A stretch of 64,000 nt of DNA from Semisulcospira habei (GCA_036245525.1 BTPG01000005.1:129620101-129684100); one strand, 5' to 3'. Positions 32,820 to 44,566 are shown, numbered from the stretch's first letter. Program-made: numbers and translations. Notes: a model not told the origin generated them from the sequence alone.

Positions 32820-33730
32820 ACTCCCCTGCATTCTACAGCCGGCTCGTCGTGGCTCCTGATCCTGGCGGCAGGTGGCGCCCAGTCTTGACCTCTCGGCGCT
32901 CCACAAGTTCTTCGTGCTCCATCCTTCCGCTTGGAGACCGCCCGGGCTCTTCGCTCCGCCGTGCAGCCGATCGACTTGCTGTCAGCCCGGACCTCGGATG
33001 CATGACTTCACGTTGCTTACACCCAGCCTCCAGGCGTTACTACGTTCGCCTTTTAGAGAGGGGTCTACTGCGCGACCTTCCCTTCGGCCTCGACTTAAGC
33101 CCTTGGGAGTTCTCGGATTGGATGCTGCGGTAACCAGAGCCCATCGTACGTCCACGAATCTCTCCTTGGACTACTTAGACGTCCTGCTCTTGAGGAACCA
33201 GTCAGAGTCGGCCCTGATGGAGGACTGGGATGCCCTTCTCCGCCTCTTCGAAGTTCGGGGCTCCTTGGCCAACTTCGGCTAGTCCTATCTCATCCCAGCG
33301 CGTCACTTCATGCGCCCGGGTATGGAGCTCCGCACCGACCTCGACATCGGCCGGATCCTGGAGAAACGCTTCCAGAAGTTGGCGAACTTAGAACGGCAGG
33401 TTCTCAGACGACTATGCTTCTGCCAGGCATTAGCTGCAGCTTCTGGGACTGATGTACGCAGCGGCGGATCTAGTTCCCTTGAGACGTCTCTACGCTCGGC
33501 CCCTGCAACGGCGCCTCCTACAGCTGGCGTCCGTCGATGGCTGACCTCGACACTCCGGTCCCGGTCTCAGCCTTGTCCCGTCTTCACCTACTGTGCTGCA
33601 CAGATCCATCCTGGCTTGCGACATGAGTGCCGCGGTTCTCGCCGCCCCTCCCTCTCCTTGTGCGTCGACGCGAGCCTCTCTGGTTGGGGAGCTCGCCTCC
33701 TGCTGTCATTCGAGACTACCTCCGGCCTGT
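32820..33730 (+). pseudogene. DIRS B reverse transcriptase-RNase H remnants
   Basis: Frameshifted fragments: RWRPVL, a SRRYYVR segment, LPFGLDLSPWEF, YLDVLLLRNQ (catalytic box with second Asp changed to Val), MRPGMELRTDL, then RNase H CVDASLSGWG at about 33661-33690. At least three frame changes and an in-frame TAG (33281). Confidence 0.75.
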
Positions 33731-33850
33731 GATCCTGAGTCGTCACCCTGACACATCAACTGGTGGGAACTGAAGACGGTCGGGCAAGCCCTCCTTCTGT
33801 GGGAACTTCGCCTCCGACCTTAGGAGCCTCTAGTACGGTCAGACAACTCC

Positions 33851-34320
33851 ATGGTCGTCGCCTACTTCCAGAAGCGAGGCGGGACCTGTTCTCCCCCCCT
33901 CTGCTTCCTTCTCCACCAGGCGCTTCGCTGGTGCGAGGACCGGGATATCACTCTTCGCGCGCCTCTCATCCCAGGTCATCGGAATGTCCGAACCGACTCC
34001 CTCTACCGTCGTGGTCAGCTACTGCTTACCGTGTGGTCGCTGCGTCCAGACAGCTTCGGTTGATCGGCGCAGCCGGGGAGTCACCCATGGTCGACTTCTT
34101 CGCCTTGAGTTGGAATCTGAAGCTCCCTCTTCGTCTCTCCGCTTCCAGTTCCCTGGCCTGGGCAGTGGACGCTCTCTCCATTCCCTGGGACGGCCTGGTC
34201 ACTGTGCCTAACACGCCGACGGTGCTAGTCCCAAGGTTCTGCTCAAGCTCTGAGGGTGCAACACGATACTGTTCCTGGTGGCGCCTTTCTGATGGACCAG
34301 GTCGGGGACCACAGACCTCC
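33851..34320 (+). pseudogene. DIRS B RNase H tail and connection region
   Basis: VVAYFQKRGGT, LLHQALRWCEDRDI, PGHRNVRTDSL, then in other frames WAVDALSIPWDGL, the same order as in element A. Confidence 0.7.
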
Positions 34321-34539
34321 TGATCCTCGCTACGACCACCCCGCTGGCGCTCACCTCCCCAGTGCGAGGCTCAAGCAACCACGTGCGGTTACCACCCGTG
34401 TCCAGAGCGTCTCCGCCTCCTAGCGCGCGGCAGTGGATGCGACCGCTACAGCTCGCAGAACCTCGACCGGATGGGTTATGAAGGTTAGTGGAGAGTCCTC
34501 TGCTCCTGGTGCGATGACGGACGCCTCTCCTCCACCGAA

Positions 34540-35490
34540 GTGACAAAATCCACAGCTGGCAGAGTTCTTCCTTGGCTGCTCTCCGACCAGCACCTAGCGC
34601 CTTTCACCTTTAGGCTTCTTGGCCATGATCGCGGACGCGTACAGACATCTGGGACGGCTCGACCCCGGTGCCTGCAAGACCTTGCCGACCTGATGGACCA
34701 GTTCAGTCCACAACGTTCCACTCTACGCTCCTGGGTGCCTAGATGGGACCTGCCTTACATGCTTATTCGACTCAACGCGCCTGGCTTCGAGCCCATCCAG
34801 TCGGCTACACTACCAGATGTGATGCGGAAGACTTGCTTCCTCTCGGCCCTCGCCTCTGCTTCCAGGGTCAGCGAGCTGCACCCCTTTCGGCACGCCCCGA
34901 CTGTCTGCAGTTCAGATCGGACGGCTCACTTCAGCTGCTGCCCGACCCGGCCTTCTTAGTCAAGGCCAGATCTCCTTGGCTGCTCCTCAGTTGGTTAGGA
35001 TTCAGCCATTAAGAGAACCAGGTTCCACCAGTAAGTCCAGGCACAGACCCGCTGCAAACCTTACACCATTAAGAGGCCCAGACTCCGCCGTGAGTCCAGA
35101 CAACAGGACCCAGTGCGGGCCTTACATGTGTACCTGCGCCGGACCAAGCCGCTACGCAGGACACACTCTCCTCTCTCTGTCCCCAGGTAGAATGACTCTC
35201 AGCCCACACGATATCCTACTGTTTTCGGTGGATGTCACGTTCAGCCTATCAGGACCTGGCTTCTCACACAGCCACACGCTTGCACTCCACGGCGCATGAG
35301 ACCTAGTCACGGCTGCAAGCCTAGTGTTCGACCGCTGCTATGCTGTCAAGACTTCCTGGCTGTGGGCAGGCGAGCAGTGACCGCCTTCGCACGCTTCTAC
35401 CTGAGGGACCTCTCCAGCCAGCGCCAGAACCTTTGCTGCGGAGAGACATCGTGGCGCAACACTCCCTCCAGGCGCCTTAGGGCGCCGTAA
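34540..35490 (+). pseudogene. DIRS B tyrosine recombinase remnants
   Basis: LADLMDQFSPQ.., VPRWDLPYML, MRKTCFLSALASASRVSELHPF (first catalytic Arg kept), and after frame changes TAFARFYLRDLSSQ with the nucleophile Tyr. A diverged ~65-bp duplication (CCATTAAGAGAACC / CCATTAAGAGGCCC, 35007 and 35068) breaks the middle. Confidence 0.75.
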
Positions 35491-36074
35491 GTATCTTTGC
35501 TAAAATTAGAGGGAGGTTGCTTGGGGAGGGCCACTAGAAGTAGTGCGATGGCAGGGTTAGGGGCGTCTTAGCGGCACCCGCCTCCTTTTCAGAATTCTTC
35601 CATATAGTAATACCATCGGTAATGTGTTTTGAGAAAACAAATGTATTTTTCTTTAAAATGAATTTTTTTGAAAAATACTTACCGATGGTATTACTCGGAG
35701 GTCCCTCCCACCTACCCCGCTTGCCGCTGGTCTGCTAAGAAACTGACTGAAGTGGGAAGCGCGGAGCGCATACGTGGTGGTACAGGAAGGGAGGCTAACC
35801 GGGCTTCCGCCCAGTCTATGGCGCCCCTCTCCTGCCATAACGGCCATAATCGTACACAACGAATTTTGGGCTAAAATTAGACTAGCTAAGAACTAATCCC
35901 ATATAGTAATACCATCGGTAAGTATTTTTCAAAAAAAATTCATTTTAAAGAAAAATACATTTTGCACCTTATGATGTGCAGATAAAAGTTCCAAATTCAC
36001 AGACCAGAACACATGCCGACCTCACAGTTCCATTTTTATGAAAATTAATTAACATTGGAAATTTTCATATAATA

Positions 36075-36288
36075 GTAACCCATTTAGCCCCAGCGCCCTA
36101 TAGCAGGAGGTGGATTGACCATGATAATTAAAGGGTAGTGCCAGATGAGCTTGGCGCCTTCAGGTGCCAAGCTCATCTGGCACTACCCTTGAATTCTCAT
36201 GTTCGAGCCATCTCCTACAGCTGGTTCAGAGTCACTAGGTAACACCTCCAGAATTTGAGAAATGCGTCTGTGGGGTTACATGGGTTAA
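36075..36288. mobile_element. hairpin MITE, family 1
   Basis: GTAACCCATTTAGCCCC to GGGGTTACATGGGTTAA; stem GGTAGTGCCAGATGAGCTTG around GGCGCCTTCAGGTGCC. Confidence 0.8.
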
Positions 36289-36289
36289 G

Positions 36290-36693
36290 AAATAAGGCAT
36301 TTCACTCCTCTGACATCGTCCATGTTTGTTTACGTGAGGCTTCTGTAGCATAATTATGCTTGCCCAGTTTTGCTACCCTTGGTCCATTTACCTGTATTTT
36401 CCTCTTTTAAACTCTCCCTACTGTCTGCGCTGCCTGTAGCTCTTGATATTGGATGTGTGTTGCTAAATGGTCTTAGGTTTATTTTGCGTACTAGACCAGC
36501 TGGCGACATACATTCAATATTCTGTTTAGTTGGGTTTTTTTCACAAGCAGTGCAGGCACGTCCTGAGAAAGTCTTGTTGCTCTCGGGACGTTAAGCATTG
36601 TACAACCCGAACCGGTTGCCCAGTTTTTGCCAGTTTTCCTTGCCTCTCCGAAAAGTCAATTTGCCATTTAGTCCAGCATGTTTTATCATTGTA
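36290..36693. other. intron 15 stretch without recognised feature
   Basis: A short frame (36370-36594) has no family resemblance. GACTTTCTCGGGACG / CGTCCTGAGAAAGTC-type words near 36556-36590 form a small inverted repeat. Confidence 0.4.
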
Positions 36694-36908
36694 TTAACCC
36701 CTTCTCTGCCTCTGTACGTAAATTTTTGTTTCTGAAATTGTTCTTTCTATGACTGAATGCCAAAACCATCCAAGAAACGTGGATACAAATTTGTGTCAGC
36801 AAGAGGCATAGATCCCGGTGAGCCCCCGCAGTCGCAGGGGCTCATGAGGATCTATGTCTCCTGCATTTGGACTGTGTTCACTTTTTCTCTTGGCAGTGAA
36901 GAGGTTAA
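36694..36908. mobile_element. hairpin MITE, family 6
   Basis: TTAACCCCTTCTCTGCC to GGCAGTGAAGAGGTTAA; stem CAGCAAGAGGCATAGATCCC / GGATCTATGTCTCCTGC around GAGCCCCCGCAG. Confidence 0.78.
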
Positions 36909-37063
36909 ACGTGCGCAGAATTGTGGGGCAGAGAGTTGATGTCAAAGGCTGTTAAGTCTGGGTGCTGCAGTTCTGTAAAAAGAATGTGATTTCCACTGTT
37001 GCAAAGGCCGCCTTGTTTGTGAGTTCATGATCTCATACTGATGCCCGTGTTTTGTTTGTTCAG

Positions 37064-37226
37064 GATCTGGAGTCTGACCTGGCTGAACAACAGTCGAAGC
37101 TGGTCCGTGCACGTGACCTTTGCCGACAGCTTTGTGACAAGGCCAAGGACCCGTCGACCAAGGCTGACCTCCGCAGCAAACTGGCTGCTCTTGAGAAGGA
37201 CCTTATTGACACCACCAAGAAACTAG
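37064..37226 (+). CDS. MACF1/DST: spectraplakin exon 16
   Basis: 163 bases, phase 0 in, phase 1 out. Acceptor TGTTTGTTCAG, donor CTAG|GTCAGT. First half of a 110-codon module with exon 17; the two are separated by DIRS C. Confidence 0.92.
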
Positions 37227-37306
37227 GTCAGTTTTTTAACATTTATGGCAGTCGGCTCAACTTGGATGCACTACAGGATAAGGATCAACCACGATAGTTC
37301 AAGGTG

Positions 37307-37398
37307 TTAACCCTTTGGCTGTAGGTAGCACTTTTTGTCAAGGTTATTCTTGCAGGAATCCCCTTGACTGAAAGCCCTTCTGACAGCCAGAAGGTAAC
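37307..37398. mobile_element. hairpin MITE, family 3
   Basis: TTAACCCTTTGGCTGTAGGTAG...TCTGACAGCCAGAAGGTAA, centre TTATTCTTGCAGGAAT. Confidence 0.72.
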
Positions 37399-38044
37399 AA
37401 CTCAGATGAAATCCAGACCAAAAGGTGACTGCCAAGTGTGTAAAATGCACAGAACAACCCAACAAAGAAAGGAACACAACACAGTTTATTAATTTGTTTC
37501 CTCAAAACACATTACCGATGACATTACAGTATGGAATGGTTCTCAGCTAGACTAATTTTAGCCAAAATTGTTGTGTACGAATATGGCAGCGTTGGCAGGT
37601 GAGGGGCGCCATAGCCTAGGCGGAAATCCGAGTAGTCTCCCTTCCATCCCATTGGGGCATGCGCCAGTCGGTTCCTTAGCTAGACAGTGGAAGGTTGTGT
37701 ACGTCAGTGTCTCTAGCTTTGGACTGTGTAAAGTTGTGGAAACCGGTCATAGTGTTTCGTTGGAGGTGTTACCCTACGCTGTGCCTTGTGTTAGGCTTGG
37801 ACGCTTTCCTGTGGGAATTTCCTCGTCGCGCCCTGATGAGACAGCGGTGTCTTGTGAGCTGTGCTCACACGCTCGAGGCCAGTCTGGCCGTAGAATGTTG
37901 CCCACATCGTGTGTCCTGAACTTTCTGCTTCGCTCTACTGCTACCCTCAGAGTGCCTGTGTTCGGCTTGGATGCTGCCTGTGTTTCGCGGTGGTGTTCCC
38001 AGCGTGGGCACAGCGATTCAGCGCCCCGCTCCAGGTTAGTGATC

Positions 38045-38800
38045 GGGGACCACGACCGGACAAGTCTGCTGGCCTGACGCACTCCCGCTCCCCGGTAGGA
38101 AGTAGGAGACACGGCATGGGCGCGCAACGAGACATGTCCCAGCGCGGACAAGCCTTGCTCTGTGGGACGAACCAAGCGGACTCCCGTAGCTCGACAACGT
38201 TCGCGCTCAAGGGACAGGTTGACTCGCCGACGGACTGCTTCCCGCGTCTCGGATGCAAGCCGGCACTCTCGAGCGACCTCCAGGTATGACCCGGCACCTG
38301 CTGATCATCTTCCCACGGCACGTCGCCCTGAGACCTCCCTCCGGGACGACGTCCGCTGCCACCTGGGGTATACGCCAGCACATACAAGATAAGATGTCCC
38401 GGCCGCGGTGAGTGACTATACCCTCGGCGGGATGAGAATGCTGGTCTATGCGGCACTTTCATGACTTAGGCCCAGTATGAGGATGGCCCACGACATGCAG
38501 GCCCTCCAATCCTTGACTCTAGTCCAGCACACACGTTGGGCTCATAAGCGATGGCAGGGGACCACGAGTGGACAAGACTGCTGGACTAATGTGCACCCGC
38601 TCCTCGGGGAAGGGTAAGCGACGAGTCGGGATCACGATGAGATTGCTTGAAGCTTCGGCGTCCCACTCCAAGATCAGTAATATTATTTGTTGTTTGCGGG
38701 TTAACTCCGCCCAGGCTACTAAGGCCGTCTCGTGGCGGAGGGTCAGTGAAAGGAGTTCATGACCGGATAAGACTGCTCGGCTTACGTGCGCCCGCTCGCC
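38045..38800 (+). repeat. dispersed direct repeats in DIRS C leader
   Basis: ACCGGACAAGTCTGCTGG...CCCGCTC-type segments recur at about 38053, 38566 and 38761, with a weaker echo near 39229 (GGACAGGATGAGACTGCGGG). Spacing is irregular, so they are dispersed copies rather than a clean array. Confidence 0.55.
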
Positions 38801-39344
38801 ATGTTAATTAGGGATGAGCCGGGTTCACGTCAATTTCGCACGCCCCGTCTACCCTCAGGTCGGTGTGGACGGACCACGGAGTGGTAGAAGAATCAAGCGG
38901 ACGTCCGTTCCTCTACGGTGGCTGCGCTTGCGGAACAGACCGCCGCTACTGCAGACTGGTTCCCGCGACTCCGATGCCACCCGTCACCTTAGGCCTGCCG
39001 TCGGGACGAGACTTCGGCCGACCGATCCTGCCACAGTCCAACAGAGTTGTTCCGCCTCAAGCCCATTACAAGTACCATCGCCCCGGGCGAGACTACAGGA
39101 GCAGCGGCAGCCGCTCGCCTGACACTCACAGGACAGGTCGTTTAGGCCCACACGGGTTAGGCCGTGTGCCTTCCGGGCCAGCACAGAGGTACGGCGTCCA
39201 ACCCAGGGACGGCGCCTTTACACTGGACAGGATGAGACTGCGGGCCGTGGGCACCCGCGCAGTGCTTATAATACTACGAGCGCAGCCTCGACCTCGGCTC
39301 GCCACACCGCCAGCGGTGTGTCTTCCAACCACTAGTAGGGTTTT

Positions 39345-39405
39345 GGTGGCGTGTACACATTGTAAGCGCTTACAGCTGGAAGGTAAGTTAAGCACTGTAA
39401 GCTAA
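39345..39405 (+). pseudogene. DIRS C gag-like Cys motif
   Basis: ACTHCKRLQLEGK, the probable counterpart of CTRCxxFxW in DIRS B and D; the second CxxC is lost. Confidence 0.4.
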
Positions 39406-39559
39406 TGATCCGTTTTATTCCTTAGTAGCTTCGGCGACGCCACAGGGTACCTGCCGGCGCCCCAGGACGTTAGCACGGTTATCTACAGCCCGGGTCGTGG
39501 CGCGTCTGCCTGCGGAGACGGTACTTGACTACGCATGACTGGGCCTCTATCGTTCCGAG

Positions 39560-40760
39560 CATCAATGATCGGAGACTCCCTCCTCTAGCCGCGGTTGCGA
39601 GCTTCCTGGTTTGCCGGTCTTCTCCTACCACGCTGCGTACCACTCCTGGGTCGACACCTTGCCGGCTACCACTTTGTGTGAACGGGGACTTCAGGATGCC
39701 TCTGGTGCTTCGACCTCCCGACCTTGGTAGCGGCTACGACAGTCGACGCGCGCACCACGCTGTACAAGTTCGTCACCGACCTGTCCTTCGGCGGGGAGAC
39801 CACCCGAGACTTCGCCTCGCAGGGCAGACTTGGACTGGGCCTTCAGCCTGGACTCGGCGACTTCCTAGATGATACGGAGCCGGTCGGAGACCTCCTCGGA
39901 CTGCGTTCCATTCTGGTCTTCCACAGAAAAGAGAAGAGGACACCGTCTCCAGCCGTTTCCTCCGCTTTACCTTCGACAGCTTGACCTGCCAGGGTCACGC
40001 ACTCCCTGCATTAGCTTCACAGCCTCTGGGGGTTCTACCGTGGCTCTACTTCGTGGCAGACAGGACCAGTCGGACGTCTTCGTGCTCCACATCGACATCC
40101 GTAGACGATCCCCTCTCGCGAAACCGGCCGGAGCCCTCCTTGGAGAAAGAGCGAGATCCACTTGGCAGGCGTGGTTCCTGGTCTACGTGGGCAAGTTCAA
40201 CCTCTCGCCTTAGCGCCGCTTCTGTACCTGGGGATGGAACCTCGCACCGACCTCACGAAGGGCAGCTTCCGAAGCGGCGAACGCAGCACTTAGCGAACCC
40301 AGCGCAGCGGTTGTCTCTAGATCAGGCGTACTCTGCCAGACGGGGACTTCTGCTGTGGGGATTGGTGAGTACCACAGCGGACCTTCTTCCCCTATGATGT
40401 CTCTACTGCCTCCGCCTCAGCTGCTCCTGCTTCTCCGCGGACGACCCTCGATAGGCGACCTCGAGTCTCTGGTTCCGGTGCGACCGATGCTACACCCTCA
40501 TCTTCTTCACGTGGAGGATCCCGACTGGCGTGCGACGGGTGTTCCCCTTTCCTCCCCTCCTCCCAGGATTCCCTCACGTCGACGCAAACCTCACCACCAG
40601 GAGCGCTCCCCTGTTACTGAGATCCTACCCTGCCTACGGCGGATGGCCTCCGGACTTCCTTGTCCAGCTTCGGGTGTCATGTCCCCAATGCCAGGAGCTT
40701 CTCGTTCCCTCTGACAGCGCCACAGTGGTCGACTATTTCAGAAGCAAGGCGGGGCACGCT
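39560..40760 (+). pseudogene. DIRS C reverse transcriptase-RNase H remnants
   Basis: Scattered fragments in all three frames, including LVPVRPMLHPHL and SDSATVVDYFRSKAG (RNase H DxS region, about 40711-40755). Too frameshifted for domain boundaries. Confidence 0.6.
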
Positions 40761-41224
40761 TCCTCTCCCTGTACTTCCTCCTCTGCCACGGGCTCCATTG
40801 GTGCGAAGATCGTGACATCTCTTCCGAGCAAGAGACTTCCAGGGGCTTCTGCATGACCGGCCGACTCCTTCGCGGGTCACGGCCAGCTTCTCCACACAGA
40901 GTGGACAGGCCGTCCAGACATCGTTCGGGTGATCTGCGCAGCGGACACTTCCCCATCATCGCTCCTAGGTGGAATCGACAGCTTCCCTGCTTCGTCTAGC
41001 CGATTCCAGACTTGCTTGCTTGGGCAGTCGACGCTCTCTCCATCCCATGGGACGGCCTGGTCGCCTACCCGCCGACGATGCTCGTTCCCAAAGTCCTACT
41101 CAAGCTCAGAGGGTGCAACGCGACCCTGTTCATGGTGGCCCCGTTCTGCTGGACCAAGTTGTAGACCACCGACCTCCTAAACCTCGCCACGGCTCCCCCG
41201 CAGCGGCTTCCCACCCTGCGCAAG

Positions 41225-42340
41225 ATGCTCAAGCAACCATGGCAGGCGCTGTACCACCCGTGCCCCGAACGGCTCCTCCTTCACGCCCGGAGATTGTGCG
41301 GCAAGCCCTCGCCACTAGAGGCTTCTCAGGTGCGGCAGTGGAAGCTATCGCTACAGCCCGCAGAATTTCGAACAGACAAGGCTACAGAGGGGTGTAGTGA
41401 GTCCTGTATGACTGGTGTGACGACATGCGCCTCTCCCCCACGGATTGACGGTTCCTCAGCTGGCGGACTTCTTCCTCTGGCTGTTCACCTCCCAGCGTTT
41501 AGCGCCGATCACCATTCGCGGCTACCTGGCCATGGTCGCTGACACATACCGGCACTTGGGACGACCCGACCCTGGTAACTGCAAAGACCTCGCCGACCGG
41601 ATGGCCCAATTCGGTCTACATTGTCCCACCCTTCGCTCCCTGGTGCCACGATGGGACCTGCCTTGGGTCCTTTCTTGGCCGCTTCGAACTGATCCAGTTG
41701 GCGAGGCTACCGGATGCGATGCAGAAGACCTGTTTCTTACTGGCCCTCGCATCTGCTTCCAGGGTCAGCGACCTGCACACACCATCAGCACGCCCCCGCT
41801 TGATTGCAGTTCCGGACGGATGGCTCAGTTCACCTGCTGCCTGATCCGGCGTTTCTCACCAAGACCCGATCTCCTTAGGCTGCCCCGCAGTTGGTCACCA
41901 TTCAACTTGAGAGTCCCAGGCTCCACCTGTGAGTCCAGACAACAGAACCCGGTGAGGGCTTTACGCGTGTACCTGTGCTGGACCAAGCCACTTCGCAGGG
42001 GTCACACCCGCCATTTCCTTCCACTGTCCCCAGGTAGAAATGACATCTCAGCCCGGACGATATCCTCCTGGCTCTGTTGGGTGCTCCGCCTACCAAGATC
42101 TCTCCCCTGATGCAGCCAAGCGAATGAACTTTAGGGTGCACGACGTCAGAGCCATGGCTGCAAGCCTTGCATTCGACCGCAACTGTGCTGTCGAAGACAT
42201 TGTGGCAGCCATAGGATGGCGAGCAGAGACTACCTTCGCCCCCCTTCTACCTGAGGGACCTCTCCAGCCAGCGCCAGAACCTTTCGCTGGTGGGAGACAT
42301 CATGGCGGCGCTACACTCCCTCCACGCACCCTAGGCGCCG
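41225..42340 (+). pseudogene. DIRS C tyrosine recombinase remnants
   Basis: VPQLADFFLWLFTSQRLAPITIRGYLAMVADTYRHLG is cleaner than in B. The C-terminal part keeps VHDVRAMAASLAFDRNC (HxxR box intact) and IVAAIGWRAETTFA, after which a frameshift separates the Tyr-bearing end (PEGPLQPAPEP versus LRDLSSQ). Confidence 0.75.
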
Positions 42341-42825
42341 TAGGTATCTTAGCTAAAATTATCGGGAGGTTGCTTAGGGAGGGCGGGCCTAGTGACCAGT
42401 ATTGGGGGTTAGGGGCGTTATAGCGGCACCAGCCTCCTCTTCAGGATTCTTCCATACTGTAATGTCATCGGTAATGTGTTTTGAGGAAACAAATGTATTT
42501 TTCTTTAAAATGTATTTTTTTGAAAAATACTTAATGATGACATTACTCGAAGGACCCTCCCACCTGCCCTGCTTACCGCTGGTCCACTAAGAAACAGACT
42601 AGTGATCTTCCGCTGGGCGCATGCCCGGATGGGATGGAAGGGACGCTACTCAGGTTTGCGCCTAGGCTATAGCGCCCCTCACCTGCCAACACTGCCATAT
42701 TTGTACACAACAATTTTGGCTAAAATTAGTCTAGCTAAGAACCATTCCATACTGTAATGTCATCGGTAAGTATTTTTCGAAAAATACATTTTAAAAAAAA
42801 ATACATTTAAAAAAAAATAGACAAA

Positions 42826-42968
42826 CAAGTACACAGTTTGCAACTTATCTTTTCATGATGGGAAGCTGGAACTGAACGTATGATGTGAAACCTTCAGGTT
42901 TCACGTCATACCTTCAGTTGCTTCTTCCCATCATGAAAATAAACAAGTTTCAAATTGTGTATTTGTTT
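42826..42968. mobile_element. hairpin element, family 10
   Basis: Long palindrome CACAGTTTGCAACTTATC...AAGTTTCAAATTGTG with inner TTTTCATGATGGGAAG and GTATGATGTGAAACCT/AGGTTTCACGTCATAC. It abuts the right end of DIRS C. Confidence 0.8.
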
Positions 42969-42989
42969 CTAAGTCAACTCGGACAGATT

Positions 42990-43078
42990 ATGAGTATGAA
43001 TCAACCATGATATTGTAATGGCGGTTCTAGAATAGCGTGGTGCCTCCAGGTGTCGGGCTGTTCTGGCACCACTCTTAA
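42990..43078. mobile_element. decayed hairpin, family 2
   Basis: CGGTTCTAGAATAGCGTGGTGCC / GGTGTCGGGCTGTTCTGGCACC; its TTAA end is shared with the next element. Confidence 0.55.
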
Positions 43079-43199
43079 CCCCTTTAGCCCCAACTTCCTA
43101 TAGCAGGTGATGCACCTTACCATAATAATTCAACCGTAGTGCCAGATTAGCTTGGCGCCATCAGGCACCAAGCTAATCTGCCACTACCCTTGAATTGTC
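43075..43199. mobile_element. hairpin MITE, family 1 (right end missing)
   Basis: TTAACCCCTTTAGCCCCAAC start and full stem, but after ACTACCCTTGAATTGTCT the usual right arm is replaced by other sequence. Confidence 0.72.
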
Positions 43200-43321
43200 T
43201 TCTGAAACGTAATTTTGGCTAGAGGAGCCAAACTTTCATGGCGCTACCCCTGAACTGTCATGTTTTGAATTTCTATGTTTACTTCAAAGCATTTTCACAT
43301 TTGACTACTTTCCCATTACAG

Positions 43322-43488
43322 AAGCCCGCAAGGGTGCAGTTGAAGAGGCGAGCCGTGAAGCCAAGAAGTTCAGTGCAGACTGTAAGGACATTCTTGCCTG
43401 GGTGAACAGTGCGGCCGATCGACTTAGCGATGCAGAACCCATCTGCAGCAACCCTGACAGACTTAAAGATCAGGCGCGCCAAAACAGG
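43322..43488 (+). CDS. MACF1/DST: spectraplakin exon 17
   Basis: 167 bases, phase 1 in, phase 0 out. Acceptor CCCATTACAG|AA, donor AACAGG|GTAACT. Trp landmark in ILAWVNSAADRL. Confidence 0.92.
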
Positions 43489-43510
43489 GTAACTATCAGG
43501 TGGAGTTGTT

Positions 43511-43720
43511 GTCTCATTCAGCCCAATGCACGTATTTCCCAAGTTTTGGAGGTGTCATCTAATGACTGCACCAGTTGCAGGAGATGAATCGACCATGATA
43601 ATTCATTGGCAGTGCCAGATTAGCTTGGCGCCGACAGGCGCCAAGCTAATCTGGCACTACCCTTGAATTATCATGGTCGACCCATCTCCTGTTGTAGTGC
43701 GTCAGGGCTGAGTGGGTTAC
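43511..43720. mobile_element. hairpin MITE, family 1
   Basis: CTCATTCAGCCCAATGCACG to GGGCTGAGTGGGTTA; starts about 22 bases after the exon 17 donor. Confidence 0.8.
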
Positions 43721-43721
43721 A

Positions 43722-44236
43722 GCATTTTATATCCATATGACTACTGCTGTTGTCAGAATCAGAAAACATAGGCAGTATGCGTTTCAGGACTAGACATTGG
43801 TTAGAAATCAGAAGTAGGTTAAAACTGCCTGTGTTTCAATGAAATATATGGGTTAAAAGTGGTGGACAAACATGCGACATCGCATGTTTCTCCAGGTTTT
43901 TAATCCATCCATTAAAGATGCGCAGCGTTTGACATACTTCAGGTTTATATCTAAGTGAAATTGAACTTCTGAAATTGTCTATGTGCTAAATTATATACAG
44001 CTTGATGTACTTTATTTTCTCTTTACAAGCCATGCAAGGGGTTTTTGTTGGATGCTTGGATCAGCTATGTTCTGACTGCTCTATCATATGTTAAGAGTGA
44101 AGTATGAATTTGTACCATTACAGCTTCATGTCCCATTGCGGATATTGTGTGAGTGTCAGAAAGACATATATCCTTCATGCTAATCACATATCAAATTGTG
44201 ATTGCTATTTATGCACCACAACAATGTTCTCCACAG
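43722..44236. other. remainder of intron 17
   Basis: Mostly AT-rich unique sequence; one short palindrome AACATGCGACATCGCATGTT at 43869-43888. No gene seen. Confidence 0.5.
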
Positions 44237-44566
44237 AGCCTAATGCAAGAACTAGCGCTGAAGGAGTCTGATGTGAAGGAGCTCGTGGAAAAGGGAGAGA
44301 AGCTGGTACAGGACTCCTCCCCATCCAAAGAGGTCCGTGCCATCGCTGACAACCTCGGGGAGCTTCAGGGAGAGTGGCAACGCCTGCAGAAGAATGCTGC
44401 AGACCGCGAGGGTCGTCTCGCGGCAGCCGGGTCGCGTGCCCAAGAGTTCTCAGATGACCTAGACAAGATGCTGATGTGGCTGCAGATGACAGAGGAGAAA
44501 GTGGAGAAGATGAAGCCAGACGATATTGACCAAAAGGCCGTGGTTCAGAAACTCAAAGACCTACAG
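44237..44566 (+). CDS. MACF1/DST: spectraplakin exon 18 (one spectrin module)
   Basis: 110 codons, phase 0-0. Acceptor TTCTCCACAG, donor CAG|GTGGGT. Includes EWQRLQKNAADREGRL and KMLMWLQMTEEKVE. Confidence 0.95.

Larger units (their letters stand above)
28591..35963 (+). mobile_element. DIRS-like retrotransposon B (largest copy, nested insertions)
   Basis: 7.4 kb in intron 15. Left end (28591-28793) and right end (about 35738-35963) are inverted repeats (CATTACCGATGGTATTACT outermost, then TAATTTTAGCCCAAAATTCG). An internal complementary region lies at about 35605-35700. Order inside: leader with a Cys-rich gag-like motif, a 215-bp tandem duplication, a nested hAT-like element, gag-like sequence, a 5S rRNA-like segment, RT, RNase H, tyrosine recombinase. 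All coding parts are frameshifted. Confidence 0.85.
28569..36015. mobile_element. family 7 hairpin split by DIRS B
   Basis: Left arm ACACGTGCTGGTCTGTGATTT (28569-28589) and right arm AAATTCACAGACCAGAACAC (35993-36012) are complementary and would form one ~70-base hairpin if the 7.4-kb DIRS element between them were absent. Confidence 0.7.
37493..42808 (+). mobile_element. DIRS-like retrotransposon C (heavily decayed)
   Basis: 5.3 kb in intron 16. Inverted ends: 37493-37700 matches the complement of about 42585-42808 (CATTACCGATGACATTAC..., TAGCCAAAATTGTTGTGTAC). Internal complementary region at about 42455-42560. RT, RNase H and recombinase pieces follow the same order as in A and B. Confidence 0.85.
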
